Assembly: GCF_049331405.1 (NCBI RefSeq)
Contig: NZ_CP186274.1
Span: 3,038,001 to 3,102,000 of the forward strand
Source: PoT sp049331405
GTDB lineage: Bacteria; Planctomycetota; Planctomycetia; Isosphaerales; Isosphaeraceae
Reading direction: 5' to 3'
DNA: 64,000 bases
Every line of letters begins with the position of its first letter. Position 1 is the stretch's first letter. Positions 8,278-17,153 of this stretch are shown here, piece after piece. The notes below the pieces were generated by a model that made no database searches, was not told where the DNA came from, and saw nothing but the letters and a program-made list of their open reading frames with translations. The position numbers and the translations under genes were made by a program.

Positions 8278-9327
8278 ATGGATTCGAAACGGTCGGGAAA
8301 GCGCGGGTTCACCCTCATCGAGCTACTGGTCGTCATCGCGATCATCGCCGTCCTGATCGGGCTCTTGCTGCCGGCCGTGCAGGCGGCGCGCGAGGCCGCT
8401 CGCCGGTCCCAGTGTACGAACAACCTGAAGCAGATTGCCCTGGCGGCGATCAACTATCACGAGCAGGTCGGGGTCTTGCCGGTCGGCGACCTCATGGCGC
8501 CGTATCCGTCGCAGGCCTACGTCCGCAAGATCAGCCACAGCATCTTCGTCGCCATGCTCCCGCAGTTCGAGCAACAGGCCCTCTTCAGCGCCTACAACTT
8601 CAACTTCGGGAACTACGATGCGTGCAACTTCACCGTGAATGCCACGGGGTTGTCGACGCTGTGGTGCCCCAGCGACGGCGCCGCGAACCGCTCGTTCCTG
8701 ATGGCCTACTGGGGGCCCAACTTCTACATCCGCTACACGAACTACGGCGGCAACATGGGGACCTGGGCCACGGCCCCGGTCAAGTACGCCGATTGCCACG
8801 TCACCTATCCTGCACCCATGGAGAGCAGCGCCCACTTCGTGCAGATCGCCCAGGGGGAGAACGGCATCTTCCGGCATTGCTACCCGACCTCGGTGGCATC
8901 GATCACCGACGGGACCAGCAACACGATCTTCTTCGGCGAGCGGACCAACTCCGTCTTCGACCCTGATGACCGCGACTATTACTGCTGGTGGTTCGACGGC
9001 GAGACGGCCAACACGCTCCTGAGCTCGCTCTATCCGATCAACCCGTTCCGCAAGATCCCCAAGGTCAGCTCCGAGAACATCGATTCATGGGTCGGCGGCG
9101 CCTCGAGCTTCCACCCGGGAGGTGCCAACTTCGCCTTCGCCGACGGCTCGGTCCACTTCCTCAAGGAGTCGATCGGGACCTGGGCCTTCAACGCCTCGAC
9201 CGGGTTCCCGAACGGGGTCAATGACAACAACGGCGTCTTCACCCTCACGCCAGGCACGCAGACCGGCGTCTACCAGAACCTGACGACTCGGGCCGGGGGC
9301 GAGGTCATCAGCAGCGATGCATTCTGA
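8278..9327 (+). CDS. DUF1559 pilin-like protein
   Basis: 349 residues from ATG 8278, which directly precedes the prepilin-type motif KRGFTLIELLVVIAII (type III signal cleaved before Phe, by a prepilin peptidase). Further family marks: LLPAVQAAREAARRSQCTNNLKQI after the helix, and near the end the 'FHPGGANFAFADGSVHFL' box of DUF1559 (SBP_bac_10), ending GGEVISSDAF. DUF1559 proteins are abundant in Planctomycetes, form an N-terminal pilin helix and a large beta head, and have no firmly known function. It is paired with a short lipoprotein gene. A stem-loop follows. Confidence 0.93.
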   Translation: MDSKRSGKRGFTLIELLVVIAIIAVLIGLLLPAVQAAREAARRSQCTNNLKQIALAAINYHEQVGVLPVGDLMAPYPSQAYVRKISHSIFVAMLPQFEQQALFSAYNFNFGNYDACNFTVNATGLSTLWCPSDGAANRSFLMAYWGPNFYIRYTNYGGNMGTWATAPVKYADCHVTYPAPMESSAHFVQIAQGENGIFRHCYPTSVASITDGTSNTIFFGERTNSVFDPDDRDYYCWWFDGETANTLLSSLYPINPFRKIPKVSSENIDSWVGGASSFHPGGANFAFADGSVHFLKESIGTWAFNASTGFPNGVNDNNGVFTLTPGTQTGVYQNLTTRAGGEVISSDAF

Positions 9328-9353
9328 CGAGTCCTGACGGCTCGGACGATGTA

Positions 9354-9395
9354 GGCCCCGGCTCGATCCTCGAAGAGGGATCGAGGCCCGGGGCC
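9354..9395 (+). terminator. Long GC-rich stem-loop after DUF1559 gene
   Basis: Arms 9354-9369 and 9378-9395 pair over 16 bp with a 2-base bulge (9386-9387). The following bases contain only a weak T-run. It sits between the DUF1559 gene and the opposite-strand AraC gene, so it may serve both directions. Confidence 0.55.
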
Positions 9396-9396
9396 G

Positions 9397-10176
9397 TCAT
9401 CCTTTGCTGCGGAAGTAGGCGCTGGGGGTGATCCCCAACGAGCGGCGGAACATCGCGGAGAAGGCGCTCGGGCTGTCGTAGCCGGCCGAGAGTGCGACCT
9501 GGAGGACGGACTCGCCGCGGCCCAGGCGTTCCAGGGCGGAGAGGAGCCTCGCCTGCTGGCGCCAGACGGCGAAGGTCATCCCGGTGTCGCGGACGAAGAG
9601 CCTCGCGAGGGTCCGACCGCTGGCGCCGACGCGTCGGCCCCATTGCTCGAGCGTGAGGTCCTGCGAGGGGTCGGCCCTGATGGCCTCGCAGACCTTCGCC
9701 GCGCGGCGGTCCGAAGGGGTCGGGAGGTGAAGCGCGATCATCGGCATGGCCTTGATCTCGTCGAGGATCAGGGCCGCGACGCGGGCCTCGTGGCTTTCGG
9801 CGAGGTACTGGGCCGGCAGGGAAGCCGCCCTGAGGAGTAGCTCGCGGAACAAGGGCGAGACCTCGACGATCGAGGGGGACCCTGGGAGCCCGCCGACCGC
9901 CTCCGGGGCAATGTAGGCGGTCCGCATCCGGACCCGGCCCACCATCCGGATCCAGTGCTCCACGCCCGCGGGCATCCAGAGCCCGCGGTGGGTCGGGACG
10001 ACCCAGAGGCCTTGCTCCGTCCCGACGGTCATGACGCCCGACGAGCTGTAGACGACCTGTGCGCGACGATGACGGTGGGGCGGCTCGTACGAGCCGTTCG
10101 CATAGTCCACGGCCATCACGGCGACAGGACAGGAGAGGTCCTGGTAGTCTCGCGAGTCTTCGCTCTTACCGTACAT
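9397..10176 (-). CDS. AraC-family transcription regulator with cupin domain
   Basis: 259 residues. N-terminal cupin-like effector domain (SYEPPHRHRRAQVVYSSSG, GVEHWIRM), C-terminal double helix-turn-helix (QDLTLEQWGRRVGASGRTLARLF ... VALSAGYDSPSAFSAMFRRSLG) typical of AraC regulators. In the AraC/cupin group, targets are often an adjacent transporter or enzyme; neither neighbour here is an obvious one, so the target is unknown. Confidence 0.9.
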   Translation of the reverse strand: MYGKSEDSRDYQDLSCPVAVMAVDYANGSYEPPHRHRRAQVVYSSSGVMTVGTEQGLWVVPTHRGLWMPAGVEHWIRMVGRVRMRTAYIAPEAVGGLPGSPSIVEVSPLFRELLLRAASLPAQYLAESHEARVAALILDEIKAMPMIALHLPTPSDRRAAKVCEAIRADPSQDLTLEQWGRRVGASGRTLARLFVRDTGMTFAVWRQQARLLSALERLGRGESVLQVALSAGYDSPSAFSAMFRRSLGITPSAYFRSKG

Positions 10177-10203
10177 GGTCCGGGGTGCGCGGCGGTGTCG
10201 GGA

Positions 10204-11151
10204 TCACTTGCGGGCGACCATCACGGGCTCCTCATCGACCGTCGACGCCGACGTCTCCAGGGAACGGCCGTGGGTGACACGATTTCGCCCGAGGCTCTTG
10301 GAATGGTAGAGGGCGCGGTCGGCCATTTCCAGGACCCCGGCCAGGTCCGCCGAGTCCTGGTCGCTCGTCGCGACGCCGAAGCTCGCGGTGATGGGTCGGG
10401 CGGGCCACTTGGTCCCCTCGATCGTGGAGCGGAGCCGCTCGGCCAGGGCGCTGGCCTCGTCGGCGCTGGTGCCCGGCATCAGGATCGCGAACTCCTCGCC
10501 GCCGTAGCGGGCGAGCGTGTCGTTCTCGCGGACGTTGAGCCGCAAGGTCCAGGCGACCGACTTCAACGCCTCGTCGCCGGCCGGGTGGCCGAAGGTGTCG
10601 TTGTATTGCTTGAAGTGGTCGACGTCCAGGATGATTACCGAGAAGGGGACGTTCCTGAAGTCGAGGGCCGACTGCGCCGACCGCATGCAATCCTCGAAGC
10701 AGCGGCGGTTCTTGAGCCCGGTCAGGCCGTCGCGCGAGGCGAGCTCGGCGAGCTGGCGGTTCTTCGCCTCGAGCTCGTGCTGGAGCGACAGGAACCGCTC
10801 GGCGATGCCGAGGCGGACCACCAACTCCTCGAGGTCCGGCGGCTTCACGAGATAGTCGTCGGCCCCGGCCCGGAGGCCCTCGAGCCGGTCCCGTCGGTCA
10901 TGCTTCGATGTCAGCAGGATCACGTAGGTGTAGAGGGCGCGGGCTTCCTTGCGGATCAGGCGGCAGAGCTGCGGGCCGTCGAGACCGGGCATCACCCAGT
11001 CGGTGATGACGACGGGGATGTTCTCCTCCTGGACGATCCGCCAGGCTTCGTAGCCGTCGGATGCGACCACCGGGTCGTGGCCGAGCCGCTCGAGTGTCCG
11101 GCGGAGGTACAAGGCCGTCGGCGCCTGATCCTCTACTATTAAAATCCTCAT
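10204..11151 (-). CDS. Response regulator with GGDEF diguanylate cyclase
   Basis: ATG 11151 was chosen because it overlaps the kinase stop as ATGA and begins with MRILIVEDQ, the first receiver strand; a longer in-frame start adds 16 residues. 315 residues. Receiver domain ~1-120 (acidic ED, phospho-acceptor in VITDWVMPGLDG, lysine in LVKPPDLEEL), short coiled coil, GGDEF domain ~150-300 with DGLTGLKNRR, a YGGEEFAIL active site, and an RxxD inhibitory site (REND) five residues before it. It should make cyclic di-GMP when phosphorylated. The partner is the hybrid kinase immediately upstream. Confidence 0.95.
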   Translation of the reverse strand: MRILIVEDQAPTALYLRRTLERLGHDPVVASDGYEAWRIVQEENIPVVITDWVMPGLDGPQLCRLIRKEARALYTYVILLTSKHDRRDRLEGLRAGADDYLVKPPDLEELVVRLGIAERFLSLQHELEAKNRQLAELASRDGLTGLKNRRCFEDCMRSAQSALDFRNVPFSVIILDVDHFKQYNDTFGHPAGDEALKSVAWTLRLNVRENDTLARYGGEEFAILMPGTSADEASALAERLRSTIEGTKWPARPITASFGVATSDQDSADLAGVLEMADRALYHSKSLGRNRVTHGRSLETSASTVDEEPVMVARK

Positions 11152-14100
11152 ATGTTTATCCGGTATAGATTTTCGAGAGTGTTTCGGAGTCGCATCCATT
11201 CGTGGCGGAGCAGGCCCGCGGACTGGTCGAGCCCGGCGGGGTTGCCTTCGGCGTCCAGGCTTTCGATCCCTTTGCAGACTTCGGCGAGTGCGGATGCCCT
11301 CAGGGTGAGGCAGCTCCCCTTCAGGCCGTGGGCCTCGGCGGCGATGCGATCGGCGTCTCGGCTGTAGAGGGCCTCCTCGAGGCTCTCGATCGAGCCGGGT
11401 GCGGTGGCGAGGAACGACTCGATGATCTCGCGGACCATCTCCTCGTCGCCGTCGCAGTTCTCGAGCAGGGTTTCGACCCCGAAGATCGGGATCCCGCCGT
11501 CGACGGTCCCGTCGTCATCGTCGGTGGCCTCGGGTTCGAGTTCTTCCGGCCTTGGCCTGGCGAATTGGCTGAGGGCGGAGAGGAGCTCCTGCCGCTTGAC
11601 AGGCTTCGTGACGTGACCGTCCATGCCGGCGGCGAGGCAACGTCGCTTGTCCACGTCCATCGCGTGGGCGGTGAGGGCGAGGATCGAGACCCGCTCGCGG
11701 CCGCTCTCGAGCTCACGCCTGCGGATCTGCCGGGTGGCCTCCAGGCCGTCCAGGACGGGCATCTGGACGTCCATCAGGATGAGGTCCCAGGTGTCGTGCT
11801 CGAGCCGCTCGACCGCCTCCATGCCGTTCTCGACGGCCTCGGAGACGCAGCCCAACTGCTCCAGCATCCTGAGGGCTACCTTGCGATTCACGGCATGGTC
11901 GTCGGCCACGAGGACACGCAACCCGAGGCATTCACCGGTCGGTGGGGCCAGCGGCTTCTTCGGCTCCTGATGGCCGTCTTTCGCTTCGTGGCGGCTGGCG
12001 AGCGCGTCGAGCAGGGTGTTCAGCAATTGCGAGCGACGCACCGGCTTTGTGAGCGCACCTTTGAAGCACGACAGGGTACCATTCGTTATATGGTCGTTGC
12101 GCCCCACCGATCGCACGAGGAGCAGTGGGACCGCCGCCAGGCTGGTGACCGTCCGCTTCATCAGGTTGAAGCGATCGCAGACGATCTTGGCGAGGTTCTC
12201 GTCGACGAAGATCAGCGAGGGGAGGGACTCGGCATGATCGGCCTGGAACTGGCGGAGTGCCGCGGCGCCGGAGTCGACCTCCTCCGTGCGGCATCCCCAC
12301 GATTGGAGGTGCTCACGCAGGACCCTCCGGTTGGTGGCGTTCTCGTCGATGATCAGGATCCGCAGCCCTTCGAGGTCGCACTGGCCCTGCTGGGCCGGCT
12401 CGACGAGCATCGTCGAGGCCTTCGGCAACGGCAACTCGAGCCAGAAGGTGCTGCCCCTGCCGACCTCGCTCTCCAGCCCGATCTCGCCCCCCATGAGGCG
12501 CGCGAGCTGGCGGCAGATGGTGAGACCGAGCCCGGTGCCGCCATAGCGGCGGTCGGTCCCGATGTCGGCCTGCGTGAAGCCCTCGAAGATCGCCTCGTGC
12601 TGCTCCTCGGGGATCCCGATCCCCGTGTCGCGGATGACGATCCGGAGATGGGAATCCTCGTCCTCGCGGGCCTCGAACTGGGCCTCGAGCGAGACCTCGC
12701 CTTCCACGGTGAACTTGACGGCGTTGCCGACGAGGTTCGTCAGGATCTGGCGGAGCCGCACCGGGTCGCCCACCATGCGCTGGGGGAACGATGCCGGGAT
12801 CCGGCAGTTGATCTGCAGGCCCTTCTGATGGGCACGCGGGGCGAGGAGGTCGGCGACCTCTTCCATCAAGGTGCGGAGGTCGAACTCGACGAGGTCGATC
12901 ACCATCTTGCCCGCCTCGATCTTGGACAGGTCGAGGATGTCATTGATGATCGTCAGGAGCGCGTCTGCGCTGTTGCGGATAGTCGCCGCATAGTCGCGCT
13001 GGATGCTGTCGAGCGGGGTCTCGAGCAGGAGTTCGGCGACGCCCAGGACGCCGTTCATCGGCGTCCGGATCTCATGGCTCATGTTGGCGAGGAACGCGGC
13101 CTTGACCGCCACGGCGGACTCGGCGGCTTCCTTGGCCCTGGCCATCGCCTCCTGCGACTGCTTCCGCAGGGTGATGTCCTCGCTCAGCCCGACGAAATGC
13201 ACCGGCTGCCCCTTGCTGTCGCGGACCAGGGAGATGCTCCGGTGGATCCAGACGGGGTGGCCGTCCTTATGGATGTAGCGCTGCTCGGAATGGTAACCGC
13301 GGGCCCCATCGCCGAGGACTCGTTCGAACTGACCCGAGTCCGTCCGGAGGTCGTCGGGGTGCGTGATCGACCGGAAGTCCTTGCCCAGCAACTCTTCCTC
13401 GGTGTATCCGAGGGTCTCGCAGAAGGAGCGGTTCACCTGGAGGAAGCGCCCCTCGGGCGTGGCGATCGTCATGCCGACGACCGCCACGTCGAAGGCACCT
13501 CGGAACCGTTCCTCGCTCTGCCTTAGAGTCTCGTCCATCAACTGCCTGCGCATAATCTCGCGGCCGAAGAGGTAGAAGACCCCCGTGAGGATGGCGAGGT
13601 TGGTGACCATCCCGGCGAATAGGGCGGTGATGGCGCGTTGGGTGCTATGGGCGGCCGTCTGCGAGTACATCATCGAGAACCGATTCTGCTCGGCCTGCAT
13701 CTCTCCCAGGATCTGGCGGATCTGCTGGGTGATCTGCTCGGCCCGTACGAAGCGGGCCATCTGGTCCGGCGGGGCCGGGGCCTTGGTCCTCTTCCGCTCG
13801 ACGGACGAGTCGAGCATGGCGAGTCGCTCGGTCAGCAGGTCTTCCATCGTCGCGATTTGGATCCGCTGCGCATCGGTGACGGTCGGGAGTTTCTGGAGCC
13901 TTCGGATCTCGGTCGCCATCGTCCGGACCGCCTCGCGATACTTCTGCAAGGTGGCATCCGCGGGCCGCATCGTATACGACCGGGCGGTCATGATCGCTTC
14001 AATGAGGACGTCATGGAGCTTCCTCAGCGAGCGGACGATCTCGAGCGTGTGCTCGATGTTACGGCGAGCCGTGGAGGATCGATCGATCGCGCCGTAGAGT

Positions 14101-14177
14101 CCGAAGGCGATCGTGGCGGTGATGACCACCGATAAGAAGAACCACGTGCCGACCTTCCCGGTAAAGTTATTCTTCAT
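11148..14177 (-). CDS. Hybrid sensor histidine kinase (CHASE3-PAS-HisKA-REC-REC-HPt)
   Basis: About 1009 residues from ATG 14177, which is followed at once by membrane helix 1; a start at 14240 would add 21 basic residues. Domains: helix 1 ~10-31; CHASE3-like periplasmic helices ~32-180; helix 2 ~185-207; PAS ~220-340; HisKA with SHEIRTPMNG (His368); HATPase with NLVGNAVKF and GTGLGL; a first receiver (~605-725) with weak motifs but a VDEN Asp near 659 and a TKP lysine; a second, standard receiver (LMDVQMP, Asp803); HPt with AHGLKGSC (His950). This is a complete phosphorelay in one chain, translationally coupled to the diguanylate cyclase. Confidence 0.93.
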   Translation of the reverse strand: MKNNFTGKVGTWFFLSVVITATIAFGLYGAIDRSSTARRNIEHTLEIVRSLRKLHDVLIEAIMTARSYTMRPADATLQKYREAVRTMATEIRRLQKLPTVTDAQRIQIATMEDLLTERLAMLDSSVERKRTKAPAPPDQMARFVRAEQITQQIRQILGEMQAEQNRFSMMYSQTAAHSTQRAITALFAGMVTNLAILTGVFYLFGREIMRRQLMDETLRQSEERFRGAFDVAVVGMTIATPEGRFLQVNRSFCETLGYTEEELLGKDFRSITHPDDLRTDSGQFERVLGDGARGYHSEQRYIHKDGHPVWIHRSISLVRDSKGQPVHFVGLSEDITLRKQSQEAMARAKEAAESAVAVKAAFLANMSHEIRTPMNGVLGVAELLLETPLDSIQRDYAATIRNSADALLTIINDILDLSKIEAGKMVIDLVEFDLRTLMEEVADLLAPRAHQKGLQINCRIPASFPQRMVGDPVRLRQILTNLVGNAVKFTVEGEVSLEAQFEAREDEDSHLRIVIRDTGIGIPEEQHEAIFEGFTQADIGTDRRYGGTGLGLTICRQLARLMGGEIGLESEVGRGSTFWLELPLPKASTMLVEPAQQGQCDLEGLRILIIDENATNRRVLREHLQSWGCRTEEVDSGAAALRQFQADHAESLPSLIFVDENLAKIVCDRFNLMKRTVTSLAAVPLLLVRSVGRNDHITNGTLSCFKGALTKPVRRSQLLNTLLDALASRHEAKDGHQEPKKPLAPPTGECLGLRVLVADDHAVNRKVALRMLEQLGCVSEAVENGMEAVERLEHDTWDLILMDVQMPVLDGLEATRQIRRRELESGRERVSILALTAHAMDVDKRRCLAAGMDGHVTKPVKRQELLSALSQFARPRPEELEPEATDDDDGTVDGGIPIFGVETLLENCDGDEEMVREIIESFLATAPGSIESLEEALYSRDADRIAAEAHGLKGSCLTLRASALAEVCKGIESLDAEGNPAGLDQSAGLLRHEWMRLRNTLENLYRINI

Positions 14178-14678
14178 AATTACGGATGGGTTACGTTGGT
14201 CCGAACGCTGCCGACGTCGCAGGCGTTGTCCCCAGTTCACCGGACTTAGGTCCGCCGAGGTGGACTATCATCATCATCGATGATCTCTCAGGCTTGCGTC
14301 GGGCTTCGGAGAGGCCTTTCGCGACTCCTGATATGGGCTCTACAACATCAAGCCTAGGACGCGATTCGCAAAGTGTCGAATTCGTCAAAGACGCTTTCTC
14401 ATGTCGCTCAACCCCGGACCCTCCCCCAGGACGGGGAGATCCCCACACGGGGCCGCAGTCCTGTCCAAGACCCGATCAGAGCTTGTTCGCGTAAACCCCC
14501 AACTGAGTTGAAGTTTGAGGAGTTCATGATCGCTACGGCCAGGATTCGTCCCGGGCCCGCTGGCTCCGGTGAAAAGTCCCCTGGCCCGAAAAGACTCTCG
14601 GACAACGCGGACTTTTTAATTAAGACGAAAACGGAAGAACGCATGCTTGGTAGTATGCCTCGGGAGGGCCGATTCCCC
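14178..14678. other. Intergenic region
   Basis: Divergent upstream region of the histidine kinase and the RRF-like gene. It holds an in-frame ATG at 14526 with AGGAG upstream that could extend the RRF-like protein by 51 poorly structured residues, and an AT-rich patch (TTTTTAATTAA near 14613). No other gene is seen. Confidence 0.5.
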
Positions 14679-15182
14679 ATGAGCGACTGGAAGCCAAGGA
14701 TGAGGAAGAGCGTGGAGCACCTTGCGGAACAACTGCGAGGGATCCGCCCTGGGAGTTTGAGCATCGGCTTCGTCGAGACGTTCCGCGTCCAGGTCCAGGG
14801 TAACTCGGTGAAGCTGGGGCATCTCGCGACCATCTCGAGCCAGGGGGATCGGATCCTGATCAGCCCGTTTGACAAGTCTAACCTGTCGTCGGTCGTGAGC
14901 TCGCTCACGGCGGCCAAGCTGAACGCATTCGCCCTGAATCCGAACACGGCCTGCGTCTCCGTGCCGCCGGTGAGCGTCGAACAACGTCAGGAGATCATCC
15001 GGCACGTCAAGAAACTCGGCGAGGAGGCGAAGATCGCCCTCCGCGCGATCCGCCAGGACGCACGCAAGCGGATCGCGGCCCAGGGGCGAGGCTCGGAGCG
15101 TGCCGTGCAGGCGGGTATCGACGCGGCAGTCGAAGAGGTTGAGCAACTGGTGAAGGCGAAGATCGCCGAGGTCGAGAAGTGA
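14679..15182 (+). CDS. Diverged ribosome recycling factor paralogue
   Basis: 167 residues from ATG 14679 (GGGAGGG site ~11 bp upstream). It follows the RRF fold order: MRKSVEHLAEQLRGIRPG (helix 1), a beta domain (FRVQVQGNSVKLGHLATI, ILISPFDKS, SLTAAKLNAFALNPN, VSVPPVSVEQRQEII) and long C-terminal helices (HVKKLGEEAKIALRAIRQDA). Departures from the family as I know it: the 'RTGRA' segment that contacts the ribosome reads RPGSLS, and the last helix is short and rich in Glu/Ala. It is not beside tsf or pyrH, where the housekeeping frr normally sits. It is probably a second, specialised RRF-like protein; function in recycling is not shown. Confidence 0.75.
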   Translation: MSDWKPRMRKSVEHLAEQLRGIRPGSLSIGFVETFRVQVQGNSVKLGHLATISSQGDRILISPFDKSNLSSVVSSLTAAKLNAFALNPNTACVSVPPVSVEQRQEIIRHVKKLGEEAKIALRAIRQDARKRIAAQGRGSERAVQAGIDAAVEEVEQLVKAKIAEVEK

Positions 15183-15297
15183 AGCAACGCTGAGCGAACC
15201 TTCGCTTGATCCTCGGCTCTGAATCGTGAGTGGCAGGGGCCGGCGCCTGTTGCGTCCGATCCTGATCAGAGGCCCGGCTTTAACGTTGAGTCCGGCG

Positions 15298-15813
15298 ATG
15301 TCAATTCCACGGATCGTCTGCCTGGACGTCGATTATCGCGACGCGATCGCCGTAGCGGCCGGTGTCTGGTTCCGGGGTTGGGACGCCGTTGAGGCCGAGC
15401 ATGAGGTGGTCGCCACCTTCGACGAGGTCGCGCCCTATCAGCCGGGGGAGTTTTTCCGCCGGGAGTTGCCCTGCCTGCTCGCGGTCCTGGAACGAGGCCC
15501 GGCCGCCGACCTGATCATCGTCGACGGCTACGTCTGGCTCGGTCCCGGACGTCCCGGCCTCGGCGCCCACCTGTTCGAGGCCCAGGGCAAAAGCAAGGTC
15601 GTGGTCGGCGTGGCCAAGACGAAATTCCAGGGGGCGACCGACGCCATCCCCGTTTACCGAGGCGAGAGCCATTCCCCCCTTTACATCAAGGCTGAGGGAA
15701 TCGATCAGGCCGAGGCGGCCGCTTCGGTGATCGACATGCACGGGCCTTACCGCGTGCCGACTCAACTCAGGCGGGTGGATCAACTGGCGAGGACTTCGTA
15801 CGGCAAGGCTTGA
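15298..15813 (+). CDS. Endonuclease V family protein, short form
   Basis: 171 residues from ATG 15298 (MSIPRIVCLDVDY); an upstream start at 15226 adds only Arg/Pro-rich residues. EndoV cuts near deoxyinosine in DNA or inosine in RNA. Visible family marks: first-strand Asp in CLDVDY, Glu in FFRRELPCLLAVLE, Asp in IIVDGYVWLG, then GLGAHLFEA, VVVGVAKTKF and the C-terminal YRVPTQLRRVDQLAR. The three acidic active-site positions appear to be present. It is shorter than the usual ~220 residues, with less sequence before the first strand. It lies 115 bp after the RRF-like gene on the same strand. Confidence 0.85.
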   Translation: MSIPRIVCLDVDYRDAIAVAAGVWFRGWDAVEAEHEVVATFDEVAPYQPGEFFRRELPCLLAVLERGPAADLIIVDGYVWLGPGRPGLGAHLFEAQGKSKVVVGVAKTKFQGATDAIPVYRGESHSPLYIKAEGIDQAEAAASVIDMHGPYRVPTQLRRVDQLARTSYGKA

Positions 15814-15947
15814 GGCTAACGAACGTTCGAGCGGGCCCTTCTCGCGCGGCGACCCCACCGGTATGCTCGCTCGAGTCCATCGCGAGTTCTCTCCGCGTGC
15901 GTCCGTCTCGAATCTCGCGGAGATCCTGACCCGGTCAAAGCCGTCAT

Positions 15948-17153
15948 ATGTTCAAGTGGATCAAGCCCGGATCGAATGGTCGGGACTATCCCGCGCTCGT
16001 CCGCGAGTCGAGATATCGGCTCCTGGACCACTGGCGAGGCGTCGCCTGCTTGATGGTGGTCCTGCATCACGCGGGGCTCGGGCTTGTGGCCGAGGCCTCG
16101 GCCTCCTCGGGGAGCGATGCCTGGCTGAAGCGGCTCGTCGGCGGCTTCTTCGCATGCATGAATCTGGGGGTGCCCCTCTTCTTCGTCATCAGCGGCTACT
16201 GCATCGCCGCGAGTTCGGACTCGATGCGTCGGAAAGGGGGCGCGGCGAGTCGATTCCTGAGTCGTCGGATCTGGAGAATCTATCCCCCGTACTGGGCGGC
16301 CGTCGCGATCCTGGCGGGTTCGATCGTCGGCCTGGATAGACTCGGGTTGCAGCGGCTCCACGTCGGCAAATATGCCCCGCACTTCGAGTCGCCCGGCAGC
16401 CTCGACGTCGTGCAGTGGATCGGCAACCTCACGCTGACCGAAGAGTGGCGGCCACGGTTCTATGCCCCGCCATCCGGGCTAGTCTACACGCGAGTCGCCT
16501 GGTCGCTCTGCTATGAGGAGCAGTTCTATTTCGTCTGCTTCCTGGCGCTTCTGATTGCGCCGACGCGACTCTATGGGACCCTCTTGAGCGTGACGATCGG
16601 CGTTCTTATCCTGCGAGTCCTGGCCGCCGATATCGGCGCCATGCATCTCCTGGAGGGGCTCTTTCCCTCGCTCTGGCATGAGTTCGCCGTCGGCATGGCC
16701 GTGTACTGGCGGTTGGCCGTGGCCTCGAATCCGCGGTCGAAACGCATGGTCGAGTTGGGTCTGGTGGCGCTCGCAGCCCTCGGCCTCATGGGATATTTCC
16801 CGTCGCGGACCGACTATTCGACGGCGATGGCCGCGGCATTCGGCCTGATCCTGATCGCGCTCCGCGACTACGACGAGCGTGCGGATGCCTTGCGCTGGCT
16901 CGCGCCGATACGCTCGTGCGGGCGACGCTGTTACAGCATCTATCTCATGCACTTCCCGATCGTGGCGTGCCTGACCCAGTGGATCTGCGGCCGTTGGACA
17001 TTGAGCTTCTGGGGTAAGCTGCTGGTGATGGTTCCCGTCACGTCGAGCGCCGGGGTCGCCTTCTGCTGGCTCTTCTATGCCGGGGTCGAGCGTCACTTCC
17101 TCAACCCGCCTTTACGCAAGGCGGATCGGGGCATGACGGGGACCACCTCATAA
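15948..17153 (+). CDS. Membrane acyltransferase (OafA/YrhL type)
   Basis: 401 residues of acyltransferase-3 type: RYRLLDHWRGVACLMVVLHHAG with the catalytic-type His, NLGVPLFFVISGYCIA, RRIWRIYPPYW, and about ten hydrophobic helices. These enzymes move acetyl or other acyl groups to sugars on the outside of the membrane. The 3' end overlaps the SGNH-hydrolase gene on the opposite strand by 6 bp. The neighbouring carbamoyltransferase and SGNH genes fit a shared role in modifying a surface glycan, which is inference. Confidence 0.9.
   Translation: MFKWIKPGSNGRDYPALVRESRYRLLDHWRGVACLMVVLHHAGLGLVAEASASSGSDAWLKRLVGGFFACMNLGVPLFFVISGYCIAASSDSMRRKGGAASRFLSRRIWRIYPPYWAAVAILAGSIVGLDRLGLQRLHVGKYAPHFESPGSLDVVQWIGNLTLTEEWRPRFYAPPSGLVYTRVAWSLCYEEQFYFVCFLALLIAPTRLYGTLLSVTIGVLILRVLAADIGAMHLLEGLFPSLWHEFAVGMAVYWRLAVASNPRSKRMVELGLVALAALGLMGYFPSRTDYSTAMAAAFGLILIALRDYDERADALRWLAPIRSCGRRCYSIYLMHFPIVACLTQWICGRWTLSFWGKLLVMVPVTSSAGVAFCWLFYAGVERHFLNPPLRKADRGMTGTTS

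Noticed and set aside
11202..13526. 774-residue plus-strand reading opposite the histidine kinase
   Set aside because: The minus strand encodes a full set of recognisable kinase domains; the plus reading is an antisense artefact of high GC3.
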